A stretch of DNA of 33,969 bases. Source: Acidobacteriota bacterium (GTDB lineage: Bacteria; Acidobacteriota; Terriglobia; 20CM-2-55-15). This document shows positions 23,278 through 31,449 of the stretch, piece after piece. A program made the translations under genes and the position numbers. How positions within the stretch are numbered: position 1 is the first letter of the stretch; every line of letters begins with the position of its first letter. The notes beneath the pieces are model-generated. The model was not told where the DNA came from. It saw nothing but the letters and a program-made list of their open reading frames with translations, and made no database searches. The stretch lies in the NCBI GenBank assembly GCA_022821265.1, contig JAJEDW010000345.1:1-33969 (forward strand). Direction: 5' to 3'.

Positions 23278-25725
23278 ATGAAAAATCGCTCGGTGACGAT
23301 CGGATTCGCGGGAGCCGGCATGCTTCTGTGCGTGGCCGTTGCCGGCCATGGTCCGGCCGCGGCCCTCGGCGCCGTGCAGACCGGCGCGGCGGCAATCGAC
23401 GCGCATCGAGAGCTGATCGACCAGTACTGCATGGGCTGCCACAGCGATGCGGCGCGGTCCGGCGGGCTGGCGCTGTCGGAGTTGAACCTGGACGCGGTGG
23501 CGGAGAATCCCGAGGTTGCCGAGACGGTCATTCGCAAGCTGCGCGGCGGTCTGATGCCGCCGGCCGGCGCGCGGCGTCCCGACAACGAGTCCACGGCGGC
23601 GCTCGTCGCATGGCTGGAGCGCGAGATCGACACGGCCGTCGGGGATCCGGAGCCCGGCCGCGTGGCCCTGCGGCGACTCAACCGCCGGGAGTACGGCTAC
23701 GCCATACGCGACCTGCTCGGGCTGAACGTCGACGCGGAGGCATGGCTGCCCGTCGACAATGTCGAGGGTCACTTCGACAACAATGCGGACGCGCTGCAGG
23801 TGTCGCCCGCCTTCATCGACCAGTACATCGATGCCGCGCGCGCGATCGCGCTCGAGGCCGTCGGCAACCTCGAGGCGCCTCCCGTCACCACAACGTACGG
23901 CGACGTCGCCAACATGGTGATCTCGCTGCCGCCGCGGGGCGCTCCGGGCACCGGGCGCCAGCAGCATCACGTCGAAGGGATGCCTTTCGGCACTCGCGGT
24001 GGATTCATCGTCGAGCACAACTTCCCGGCCGACGGCGAGTACGAGCTCACGATCGGCGACATGGCGCTTGCGCGCGAAGTCCCGCGGATGGAATTCGAGA
24101 ATACGGTGATCGTGTTGCTGGACGGAGCGGAGATCTACCGCACGAACATCGGCGGCGAGCCCGACCACAAGGCGATCGACCAGTTGCTGGATCCGGCGGT
24201 CGAGGAGGTCAACGGGCGGCTGCGGAAGATCCGGTTCCAGGCGGCGGCGGGGCAGCATCGGCTGGCCGTCACGTTCCAGCATCGGAGCTTCGCCGAGAGC
24301 GACGAGCGGACGCGCACGGCCGCGCTCGAAGGCGGCCAGGAGCGCATCCAGGCCGTGCATGCCCTCCAGATCCGGGGGCCGCTTTCGGTCACGGGCATCG
24401 GCGACTCGGCGAGCCGACAGAAGATATTCATCTGCCGTCCCGCATCGGCCGTCGAGGAGGAACCCTGCGCGCGCCGGATCCTCGCGAACCTCGCCGAGCG
24501 CGCTTTCCGCCGCCCCGTGACCGGCGAGGATCTCGATCCGCTGATGGCGTTCTACCGGGCTGGACATGAGCGCGACGGTTTCGAGCGCGGCGTGCGCGAT
24601 GCGTTGAGCGCCATCCTGGCGAGCCCGCACTTCCTGTACCGTCCGGAATCCGGAGCCGAGGTCGGCGCCGTCGCGCTGGACGACCTGGAACTCGCCTCGC
24701 GCCTGTCCTTCTTCCTGTGGAGCAGCCTGCCCGACGCCGAGCTCTTGGACCTTGCGCGCCGGGGGCGCCTCAACGATCCCGACGCGTTGGCCCTTCAGGT
24801 GCGCCGGATGCTGGTGGACGAGCGGGCCCTGTCGCTGGTGGACGACTTCGCGTTCCAGTGGCTCGACCTTGCCAAGCTGGACGAGATCGTTCCCGACCGG
24901 GGCCGATTCCCGCACGCCAGCGGCCTGCTCGATACGCGCGATCTGCTGAGGCAGGAGTTGCGGCTGTTCGTCGACAGCGTCTTCGGTGAGGGCCGCAGCC
25001 TCGTCGAGTTGATGACGGCGGACTACACCTTCCTGAACGAGCGCCTGGCGATGCACTACGGCATCGAGACCGTCAAGGGCGCCCGTTTCCGCCGGGTCAT
25101 GCTGGAGGAGGACGCGCGCCGCGGCCTGTTGGGGAAGGGCGCCGTGTTGACGTTGACGGCCTACCCCAACCGCACGTCGCCGGTCCTTCGGGGTGCATGG
25201 ATCCTGGAACGGCTGCTGGGCGCGCCGCCGCCGGAGCCGCCTGCGAACGTCCCGGAACTCGGTGAGAACGGGCGCGGCCAGCCGGCGCGAACGCTGCGCG
25301 AGAGACTCGAGCAGCACAGCGCGAACCCGGCGTGTTTCGCGTGTCACGGCATCATGGACCCGTTGGGGATGGCGTTGGAGAATTTCAACGCCGTGGGCCA
25401 GTTTCGGACGCACGACCCCGAGACCCGGACTCCGATCGACACCGCGGGCGTTCTGCCCGACGGCGCGCCGATCGGCGGGCCCGCCGAACTCCGGCAAGCG
25501 CTCATTGCCCGGCCGGATCGTTTCGTTCAGGCGTTCACCGAAAACCTGTTGACGTTTGCGTTGGGGCGCAGCCTGGACTATCGCGACATGCCCACGGTGC
25601 GCGCGGTCGTCCGGCGCGCGGAGGCGGACGATTACCGCTTCGAGTCCATCGTGACGGCCGTCGTTTCGAGCGACGCGTTCCGGAGGCGCGAGGGATGGAG
25701 TCCCAACGCGGTTTCCGCCGAGTAG
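23278..25725 (+). CDS. Secreted DUF1592-type cytochrome c protein (DUF1587/1595/1592/1588/1585)
   Basis: An 815-residue exported protein. The signal peptide is MKNRSVTIGFAGAGMLLCVA. A heme c site CMGCH (51-55) opens the planctomycete-type cytochrome part, followed by RLNRREYGYAIRDLLGL (DUF1587), a beta-rich region (about 220-350), FRRPVTGEDLDPLMAFY (DUF1595), ALSAILASPHFLYRPE (DUF1592), PNRTSPVLRGAWILERLLG (DUF1588) with a second CxxCH (CFACH, 686-690), and LLTFALGRSLDYRDMPTV (DUF1585). The family is frequent in Planctomycetes and Acidobacteria and probably moves electrons outside the cytoplasm; its substrate is unknown. ATG 23278 is preferred over GTG 23245. The next gene follows after 24 bases. 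Confidence 0.93.
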   Translation: MKNRSVTIGFAGAGMLLCVAVAGHGPAAALGAVQTGAAAIDAHRELIDQYCMGCHSDAARSGGLALSELNLDAVAENPEVAETVIRKLRGGLMPPAGARRPDNESTAALVAWLEREIDTAVGDPEPGRVALRRLNRREYGYAIRDLLGLNVDAEAWLPVDNVEGHFDNNADALQVSPAFIDQYIDAARAIALEAVGNLEAPPVTTTYGDVANMVISLPPRGAPGTGRQQHHVEGMPFGTRGGFIVEHNFPADGEYELTIGDMALAREVPRMEFENTVIVLLDGAEIYRTNIGGEPDHKAIDQLLDPAVEEVNGRLRKIRFQAAAGQHRLAVTFQHRSFAESDERTRTAALEGGQERIQAVHALQIRGPLSVTGIGDSASRQKIFICRPASAVEEEPCARRILANLAERAFRRPVTGEDLDPLMAFYRAGHERDGFERGVRDALSAILASPHFLYRPESGAEVGAVALDDLELASRLSFFLWSSLPDAELLDLARRGRLNDPDALALQVRRMLVDERALSLVDDFAFQWLDLAKLDEIVPDRGRFPHASGLLDTRDLLRQELRLFVDSVFGEGRSLVELMTADYTFLNERLAMHYGIETVKGARFRRVMLEEDARRGLLGKGAVLTLTAYPNRTSPVLRGAWILERLLGAPPPEPPANVPELGENGRGQPARTLRERLEQHSANPACFACHGIMDPLGMALENFNAVGQFRTHDPETRTPIDTAGVLPDGAPIGGPAELRQALIARPDRFVQAFTENLLTFALGRSLDYRDMPTVRAVVRRAEADDYRFESIVTAVVSSDAFRRREGWSPNAVSAE

Positions 25726-25749
25726 ATTGACGACTGGAGGAATCTCGTC

Positions 25750-27033
25750 ATGTACCTGACCCGAAAGCATCTGTCACGGCGCACGGTCCTGAAGGGAGCC
25801 GGCGTGTCGATCGCGCTGCCGTTGCTGGACGCCATGATTCCCGCGCGCACCGCGCTGGCGCAGACGGCGGCCGCGCCCAGCCCGCGCGTGGGTTTCGTCT
25901 ACTTCCCGCACGGCGCCCTTCAGGACGAGTGGGAGCCCGCGGCCGCCGGCCGGGACTTCGAATTTCCGTTCATCCTGGAACCGCTGGAGCCGATGCGCGA
26001 GCACGTAACCGTGGTCAGCGGCCTGCGCAACAAGGGCGGGGAAAGCGCCAGCCCGCATGGCATCATCCAGGAGACGTGGCTGAACTGCGTCAGCCCGCGC
26101 CGGCGTAGCAACGAGACCGGCGTCGGGGTGACCGCGGACCAGATCGCGGCGCGACACCTGGGAGCGGACACGCCGCTGCCGTCGCTGGAGTTGTGCGGCG
26201 AGCCGGGCGGCATGATCTCGTTCCGGACGCCGGAGCAGCCTTTGCCCATGGAAGGCAATCCGCGCAGGGTGTTCTACACGATGTTCGGGCAGGGTGACAC
26301 GCAGCAGGAGCGCGAGGCGATTCTCAACACGACGAACAGCCTGCTCGACTACGTGAGGGAGTCCACCGCCAGCCTGAACCGACGGCTCGACGCCGGCGAC
26401 CGGGCGAAGGTGAGCGACTACCTCGATTCGGTCCGCGAGATCGAGGTCCGCGTCCAGCGTCTGGCCGACAGCGCCGAATCGATGGGCGAGTTGCCGGACG
26501 CCCCGATCGGGCCGCCGGAGGACTTCGGCGAGCTGCTCGACCTTCAGTTCGAGTTGATCGCGTTGGCCTGGCAGACGAACCGGACGAACGTGGCCTCGAT
26601 CAAGATGGTCGAGGAAGCCAGCATGCGGACCTACCCGAACCTGGGCGTCCACGAAGCGTTCCACCCCACCTCCCACTGGGGCGGATACCCGGAACGCGTG
26701 GCCAACCTGAGGCTCATCCAGAACTACCACACCGCGGTGTTCGCCAAGTTCGCCCAGCGGCTCAAGGACACGCCCGACGGCGACGGCTCGATCCTGGACC
26801 ACGCGATCGTCCTGTTCGGCAGCAACATGGCCAACAGCGACGCCCACAACAACGACCCGCTCCCGCAGGTCCTCGTGGGACGCGGCGGCGGCATACGCGG
26901 CGGCCAGCACCTGCGGTATCCGCAGGATTCGCCGCACGCCAACATCCTGGTGACGATGCTGGAGCGCGTGGGCGTGCCCGCGGAGGAACTGGAGAACTTC
27001 GCCGACAGCACCGGGCCTTTGAGCGAGGCATGA
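25750..27033 (+). CDS. DUF1552 protein, Tat-exported
   Basis: A 427-residue protein with a twin-arginine signal (LSRRTVLKGAGVSIALPLLDA), so it is probably folded, perhaps with a cofactor, before export. The family body is recognisable by RVGFVYFPHGA, WEPAAAGRDFEFPFILEPLEP, VVSGLRNKGG, HWGGYPERVANLRLIQNYH and VLFGSNMANSDAHNNDPLPQVL, which resemble the alkaline-phosphatase-like (DUF1501/DUF1552) fold. Start ATG 25750 follows GGAGG. It is almost always found next to a DUF1592 gene, as here. Its stop overlaps the ankyrin gene start (ATGA). No function is established; a metal-dependent hydrolase or partner protein is a guess. Confidence 0.93.
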   Translation: MYLTRKHLSRRTVLKGAGVSIALPLLDAMIPARTALAQTAAAPSPRVGFVYFPHGALQDEWEPAAAGRDFEFPFILEPLEPMREHVTVVSGLRNKGGESASPHGIIQETWLNCVSPRRRSNETGVGVTADQIAARHLGADTPLPSLELCGEPGGMISFRTPEQPLPMEGNPRRVFYTMFGQGDTQQEREAILNTTNSLLDYVRESTASLNRRLDAGDRAKVSDYLDSVREIEVRVQRLADSAESMGELPDAPIGPPEDFGELLDLQFELIALAWQTNRTNVASIKMVEEASMRTYPNLGVHEAFHPTSHWGGYPERVANLRLIQNYHTAVFAKFAQRLKDTPDGDGSILDHAIVLFGSNMANSDAHNNDPLPQVLVGRGGGIRGGQHLRYPQDSPHANILVTMLERVGVPAEELENFADSTGPLSEA

Positions 27034-28550
27034 TGACGAGACGCACCGCCATCGCCGCCGTCTGCGCCGCCGCCGCCGCCGCGGCCTTCGGCGCCCCCGT
27101 GGCGCATGCACAAGCTCCGGAGATCGACCGCCGGTACGCCGACGGCAGCACGCCCTTGCAGTGGGCGGTCTTCGAGGGAAACGCCGCCGAGGTCGCGCGC
27201 TTGCTGGACGCCGGCGCCGATGCGTCCCTCGCCAACAACTACGGCGCCTCGCCGATGGGGCTGGCCGCCGAGGTGGCCGACACCGCGATACTCCGCCTGC
27301 TGCTGGACGCCGGCGCCGACCCCGACTCGCCCAATCCCGAGGGACAGACCGCCTTGATGGCCGTGGCCCGAACCGGCAACGTGGAGGCGGCGCGGTTGTT
27401 GATCGACCGCGGCGCGACGGTGGATGCGCGGGAGGGCTGGGGCGGACAGACCGCGCTGATGTGGGCGTCCGCGCGGCGGCATCCGGAGATGATGGTGTTC
27501 CTGATCGCCCACGGCGCCGACGTCGACGCGCGCTCGATCCATCGCGACTATCAGCGCCACGTGACGGCCGAAGGGCGTCCGAAGAACATGGACAGCGGCG
27601 GCTTCACGCCGCTGCTGTACGCCGCGCGCGAGAACTGCCGGGCCTGCGTCGACGTGCTGCTCGAGAGCGGCGCGGACATCGACCTGCCCGACCCCGACGG
27701 CGTGTCGCCGCTGCACGTCGCGATCATGAACGCGAACTGGGACCTCGCGAAGCGGTTGATCGAGGCCGGCGCCGACGTCAACCAGTGGGACATGTACGGC
27801 GAATCGCCGCTGTTCACCGCCGTCGGCCTCTATACGCGGACCGACGGGGGACGCGCGTCGATCGACCCGTTGAACGCGACCGACGGCCTGACGATCGTCA
27901 GGATGCTGCTCGACGGCGGCGCCAACCCGAACATGCAGCTCTTCTTCCGTCCGTCCAACGTGCGGGGCTCGACCAACACGCGGGGCTCGACGCCCCTGAT
28001 CCGCGCGGCCACCAACGGCGATCTCGACATGGTCCAACTGCTTCTGGAGAACGGCGCGGACGCCACGGTCTACATGGCCGACCGCCAGACCCCGATTCAC
28101 GCCGTGCTGGCGGGCCGGTCCTCGGAGCCGCAGGCGCTGGAGCTGATCCGGATCCTTCACGACGCCGGCGCCGACGTCAACGTCGTCGCGCTGGTGAACC
28201 ACCGGGAGGAGGTCCGGGGCGGCACGGCGCTGCACTACGCCGTACGGAAACGCTACCCGGATGTCATCCGCGAGTTGGCCGCCTACGGCATCGACATGGA
28301 CGCCCGCGACCAGGACGGCCTGACGGCGCTCGACTACACGCAGTCCCGCGGCTTCATGCCGTTCATGGCCCTGCAGACGCCTCACTACGCGGAAGAGGAG
28401 GCGCTCCTGCGCGAGTTGGGCGCGACCGCGGAGATGGCCGAGGATCCCGTGTGGCCGGTGTTGGGCCCGCCCCAGGGCGTCTGGGCGGACATCTGGCCCG
28501 TGGGCGAGGCGCGCGTCCACGATCCGGTCTACACGCACTCCGACGAGTGA
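27030..28550 (+). CDS. Exported ankyrin-repeat protein
   Basis: A 506-residue protein with a signal peptide (TRRTAIAAVCAAAAAAAFGA) and about nine ankyrin repeats from about residue 35 to 455. Clear units include DGSTPLQWAVFEGNAAEVAR, GQTALMAVARTGNVEAARLL, GVSPLHVAIMNANWDLAKRL and GGTALHYAVRKRYPDVIREL. Two repeats carry insertions (about 171-190 and 268-315); the second contains a small internal duplication (RGSTNT-RGST, 27962-27991). The C-terminal 50 residues (PVWPVLGPPQGVWADIWP) are not ankyrin. Translationally coupled to DUF1552 by ATGA. It is probably a protein-binding partner in the periplasm or cell envelope. Confidence 0.93.
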   Translation: MMTRRTAIAAVCAAAAAAAFGAPVAHAQAPEIDRRYADGSTPLQWAVFEGNAAEVARLLDAGADASLANNYGASPMGLAAEVADTAILRLLLDAGADPDSPNPEGQTALMAVARTGNVEAARLLIDRGATVDAREGWGGQTALMWASARRHPEMMVFLIAHGADVDARSIHRDYQRHVTAEGRPKNMDSGGFTPLLYAARENCRACVDVLLESGADIDLPDPDGVSPLHVAIMNANWDLAKRLIEAGADVNQWDMYGESPLFTAVGLYTRTDGGRASIDPLNATDGLTIVRMLLDGGANPNMQLFFRPSNVRGSTNTRGSTPLIRAATNGDLDMVQLLLENGADATVYMADRQTPIHAVLAGRSSEPQALELIRILHDAGADVNVVALVNHREEVRGGTALHYAVRKRYPDVIRELAAYGIDMDARDQDGLTALDYTQSRGFMPFMALQTPHYAEEEALLRELGATAEMAEDPVWPVLGPPQGVWADIWPVGEARVHDPVYTHSDE

Positions 28551-28578
28551 GATTCCGTTCGAGGGCGGAACCGCGCGG

Positions 28579-29463
28579 CTATTCCAACCCGCAGGCGCGG
28601 GCCTGTTCCCGGGCCAGCACGGCCTGGTCGCGGTCGCCGTCGCCGTGCGCGATGGCGCCGAGCAGGCGTTCGCGGTAGACGTCCAGGCTCGGCAGCGGCG
28701 CCCGCGCCAGGTCGGCGGCGGCCAGTATCAGGTTGGCGTCCTTGATCCCGACCCACACCGGCGAGCCCACGTTGTCGAACGTGCCCTCGACCATCATCTT
28801 GCCGTAACCCGAGTACGCCGGCGCGCCCGAGAACAGGCCGTCCGTCATGGTGTCGTACAGAACCTGCGGATCCACGCCGTATTTCCGCACCAGGGAGAAC
28901 GCTTCGCCTTGAGCCACGATCGCCGCCCCCAGCGCGAGGTTGTTGGCCAGCTTGATCGCGGTGGCCGTCTCCGGCTTCGACCCCGCCTCGAAGACCCGGC
29001 GGCCCAACCACTCGAGCACCGGGCGCGCGCGCTCGACCGCGTCGGGCGGGCCTCCGGCGACGATCCCCAGCTTGCCCGCGGCGGCGAGGTCGGGCCGGCC
29101 CAGCACCGGCGCGGCGACGAGCGCCTGTCCGGCCTTGGCGTGGGCGTCCTCCAGCGTCCGTATGGCCCCGACGCCGTACGTTCCCATGGCCAGGTGGACG
29201 CTTCCCGCGGGAAGCGAATCGCACAGTCCGCCGTCGCCGCAGGCGACCTCGACGACCGACCGATCCTCGACCAGCATGGTCGCCACCGCCTCGCGGCCGT
29301 CGCACAGCTCCGCCACCGACGACGCCACGCGCGCTCCGGCGGCGCCGAGCTCCGCGGCCGCTTCGGGCACGATGTCGTACACCGTCAGGTCGTGGCCGCC
29401 TTCCAGGACACGCCGCGCCATTCCCCTGCCCATACGGCCCAGACCGATGAAACCGACCTTCAT
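28579..29463 (-). CDS. NAD(P)-dependent beta-hydroxyacid dehydrogenase (3-HIBDH/GLYR1-like)
   Basis: A 294-residue cytoplasmic reductase of the 6-phosphogluconate/3-hydroxyisobutyrate dehydrogenase superfamily. The Rossmann loop is GFIGLGRMGRGMA (4-16); the substrate segment is APVLGRPDLAAAGKL (118-132) and the catalytic Lys is K171 in AIKLANN with N174/N175 following. 'LGRPDLAAAGKL' in place of the usual 'SGGxxGAxxGxL' marks the GLYR1-like/succinic semialdehyde reductase side of the family, so the substrate could be a semialdehyde. The start ATG 29463 follows GAAGGAG. It is convergent with the ankyrin gene (28 bases apart), with no clear terminator. Confidence 0.92.
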   Translation of the reverse strand: MKVGFIGLGRMGRGMARRVLEGGHDLTVYDIVPEAAAELGAAGARVASSVAELCDGREAVATMLVEDRSVVEVACGDGGLCDSLPAGSVHLAMGTYGVGAIRTLEDAHAKAGQALVAAPVLGRPDLAAAGKLGIVAGGPPDAVERARPVLEWLGRRVFEAGSKPETATAIKLANNLALGAAIVAQGEAFSLVRKYGVDPQVLYDTMTDGLFSGAPAYSGYGKMMVEGTFDNVGSPVWVGIKDANLILAAADLARAPLPSLDVYRERLLGAIAHGDGDRDQAVLAREQARACGLE

Positions 29464-29620
29464 GCGCGCACTCCTTCCGCAATTGGGGCTGAAACGAGCG
29501 AACACTATAGCACCGGCGCGAGCACCCGGAGTCGAGCCCAGGGGCGTTCCGGCAATCACGCCGGCGTCAAGTCCGGCGCGGTGTGATACGTTTCACTTTC
29601 GAGCGGTAGGCCGCTTCACG

Positions 29621-30562
29621 ATGCGATCGACAGGCACTCCAACGACTGCGGACCGGCTTTCGAGGCGCGGCTTTCTGGGCGCGGGCGCGGCCGCGCTGGG
29701 CGCGCCCCTGGCGTCCGCCTTCGCCTCCGGTTCGCGCCAGGCCGCTCGGCTGACATCCACGGACCTCGGGGGCGTCACGCTCATCCAGGGCGCCGGCTGC
29801 AACGTGGTCGCGATGGCGGGCCCGGACGGCGCGCTGATGATCGACGGGGGGCTTGCCGAGAACGCGGACGCCTTGCTGGACGCGGTCCGGGACGCCACGG
29901 GAAACAGCCGCGTCCACACGCTGATCAACACGCACTGGCATCCCGAGCACACCGGCGCCAATGAGGCCGTCGGCCGCGACGGCGGCGTGATCATCGCCCA
30001 CGAGACCACGCGGATGTACGTCAGCAACGCGGTCTATTCGGTGACCTTCGAGGGCCGCCTGGCGCCGCTGCCGCAAGTGGCCCGGCCGAACCGGACGACG
30101 CGCGCGGCGGACTCGCTGGAGTTCGCCGGCCAGCGCGTCGACTACGAACACCTGCCCTCGGCGCACACGGACGGGGACCTCTACGTGCGTTTCCCCTCGC
30201 TGAACGTTCTGGCCGCCGGCGGCGTGGTTTCGGGCGAGGCGTGGCCCATCCTGGACTACCGGAACGGCGCTTGGTACGGCGGCCGCGTGCGCGCCCTCGA
30301 ACGGCTGGCCGAGATGGTCGACGTCGACACGCGCGTGGCGCCCGCCCACGGCCGCCCGATCACCGGCGCCGACATCGTGCGCCACCGCGATATCTACCAG
30401 GAACTCTTCCTGACGATGATCGACTACATGAACATGGGCCTGGGCCCCGAAGACGTCGTGGAACGCAACCCGCTGTCGGAGTACGAGGCCGAGTTCGGCG
30501 ACCCGTCGACGTTTCTCGACGGCGCATACCGCAGCATGCTGATCGCCTACGTCCCGGACTGA
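29621..30562 (+). CDS. Tat-exported metallo-beta-lactamase-fold protein with altered metal ligands
   Basis: A 313-residue protein with a twin-arginine signal (LSRRGFLGAGAAALGAPLAS). The MBL fold is visible: GALMIDGGL (70-78), the metal motif NTHWHPEHTGAN, H182 in PSAHTDGDLYV and H243 in VAPAHGRP. The motif is H105-x-H107-x-E109-H110, with Glu where the family has Asp. At the place where most relatives have the bridging metal Asp ('GD'), it has G200-G201 (LAAGGVVSGEAWPILDY). It may therefore bind one metal or none. The start ATG 29621 has no strong ribosome site. The next gene follows after 11 bases. Confidence 0.87.
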   Translation: MRSTGTPTTADRLSRRGFLGAGAAALGAPLASAFASGSRQAARLTSTDLGGVTLIQGAGCNVVAMAGPDGALMIDGGLAENADALLDAVRDATGNSRVHTLINTHWHPEHTGANEAVGRDGGVIIAHETTRMYVSNAVYSVTFEGRLAPLPQVARPNRTTRAADSLEFAGQRVDYEHLPSAHTDGDLYVRFPSLNVLAAGGVVSGEAWPILDYRNGAWYGGRVRALERLAEMVDVDTRVAPAHGRPITGADIVRHRDIYQELFLTMIDYMNMGLGPEDVVERNPLSEYEAEFGDPSTFLDGAYRSMLIAYVPD

Positions 30563-30573
30563 GGCGGGCGTCC

Positions 30574-31074
30574 ATGCAGAAGGACAGCGTGGTGACCATC
30601 GTTTCCGCCCTCAACCGGCGTGGCGTGCGTTACCTGATCGTCGGCGGGCTCGCGGCCGTCGCCCACGGAAGCGTTCGCTTCACGGCTGACGTGGACGTCA
30701 TGCTGGCATGGGACGAGCCAAACGTGCGGCGGGCCATCGCGGCGTTGACCGCGCTGGGTTACCGTCCTCGCGCACCCGTGAAGTTCGAGGCCTTGCTGGA
30801 TCGATCGGAGCGCGAGCGCTGGGCGCGCGAAAGGAACATGACAGTGTTCTCGCTTTATTCCGACGCGCACCGCCTGACCGAGATCGATTTCCTGCTGGAC
30901 GCTCCGATCGAGTTCGAGCACGCGTGGGCGCGGTCGGTTCGAAAGCCGGTTGCGCCCGGTGTGGAGGCCCCGTTCTGCGGTGTCGACGACTTGATCGAAT
31001 TGAAATCGGGAACCGGCCGCGCCCGGGACCGCGACGATGTCGAGCGGCTGAAGCGGTTGACCGAGGATTCGTGA
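30574..31074 (+). CDS. AbiEii/DUF6036-like nucleotidyltransferase
   Basis: A 166-residue nucleotidyltransferase-fold protein. The pattern YLIVGGLAAVAHGSVRFTADVDVML has the GG of the active loop (24-25) and the metal pair D39 and D41. Further acidic positions are TEIDFLLD. The C-terminal part FCGVDDLIELKSGTGRARDRDDVERL is the family ending. Such enzymes are the NTase halves of AbiE-like TA or abortive-infection loci, and others are stand-alone. The next gene starts inside its stop codon (TGATG), so the pair is coupled. The start ATG 30574 lies just after the MBL gene, perhaps in the same transcript. Confidence 0.85.
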   Translation: MQKDSVVTIVSALNRRGVRYLIVGGLAAVAHGSVRFTADVDVMLAWDEPNVRRAIAALTALGYRPRAPVKFEALLDRSERERWARERNMTVFSLYSDAHRLTEIDFLLDAPIEFEHAWARSVRKPVAPGVEAPFCGVDDLIELKSGTGRARDRDDVERLKRLTEDS

Positions 31075-31259
31075 TGGTCGAGGTCGGAGTCCGGGAGTGG
31101 GAGTCGGGGTGGGAAGGCCATGAACGGCTTCAGATGCGGCGTTTTGCCGCGCTTCCGATGGCCGAGAAACTGGAGTGGCTCGAAGAAACGCAACGCATGG
31201 TGTTGACGCTCCACGCCGAGAACGGGAATCCAGCCCACTCGGACGTCAAGCTAGAATAG
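31074..31259 (+). CDS. Small partner protein of the AbiEii-like nucleotidyltransferase
   Basis: A 61-residue protein starting at ATG 31074, which overlaps the stop of the nucleotidyltransferase gene by one base (TGATG). It reads EVGVREWESGWEGHERLQMR, then MAEKLEWLEETQRMVLTLHA, a short helical protein with no signal. From memory, small proteins with the 'WEGHERLQLRR...PLAEKLxWLEE' pattern occur next to such NTases in other genomes. That the two work together is inferred from coupling; function unknown. Confidence 0.72.
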   Translation: MVEVGVREWESGWEGHERLQMRRFAALPMAEKLEWLEETQRMVLTLHAENGNPAHSDVKLE

Positions 31260-31287
31260 TCACGATCGCCGCGAAGATGAGTCGAGG

Positions 31288-31443
31288 ATGAAGGACAGGA
31301 ACAACGTCACGGCGCAAAGTAAGGTTCGCGTCGACCCGGTTGCCATTGACGATTCCTTCCGGGATCTGCCGGCGCCTTCCGTGCCTTTCGAGGTATTGAT
31401 GAAAGCCGTCGAGCAGGAACGCAGTGAGGATCCGGACGTTTAG
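31288..31443 (+). CDS. Possible 51-residue small protein
   Basis: A short frame from ATG 31288 to TAG 31441, preceded by GAGG close to the ATG. It reads MKDRNNVTAQSKVRVDPVAI, then a proline-containing middle, ending AVEQERSEDPDV, an acidic C-terminus. It lies on the same strand between the small partner gene and the rhomboid gene, with a seven-base gap to the latter. No similarity is recognised; short and of uncertain reality. Confidence 0.42.
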   Translation: MKDRNNVTAQSKVRVDPVAIDDSFRDLPAPSVPFEVLMKAVEQERSEDPDV

Positions 31444-31449
31444 GCTCGC

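Noticed and set aside
23173-25770. Very long open frame on the minus strand across the cytochrome gene (865 codons)
   Set aside because: Antisense shadow of a GC-rich gene. Composition is Arg-, Val- and His-rich without domains, whereas the plus-strand protein has clear heme motifs and conserved DUF segments.
26724-28538. 604-codon minus-strand frame opposite the ankyrin gene
   Set aside because: It mirrors the repeat periodicity of the ankyrin protein on the other strand and is rich in Arg/Gly/Val/His with no own motif.
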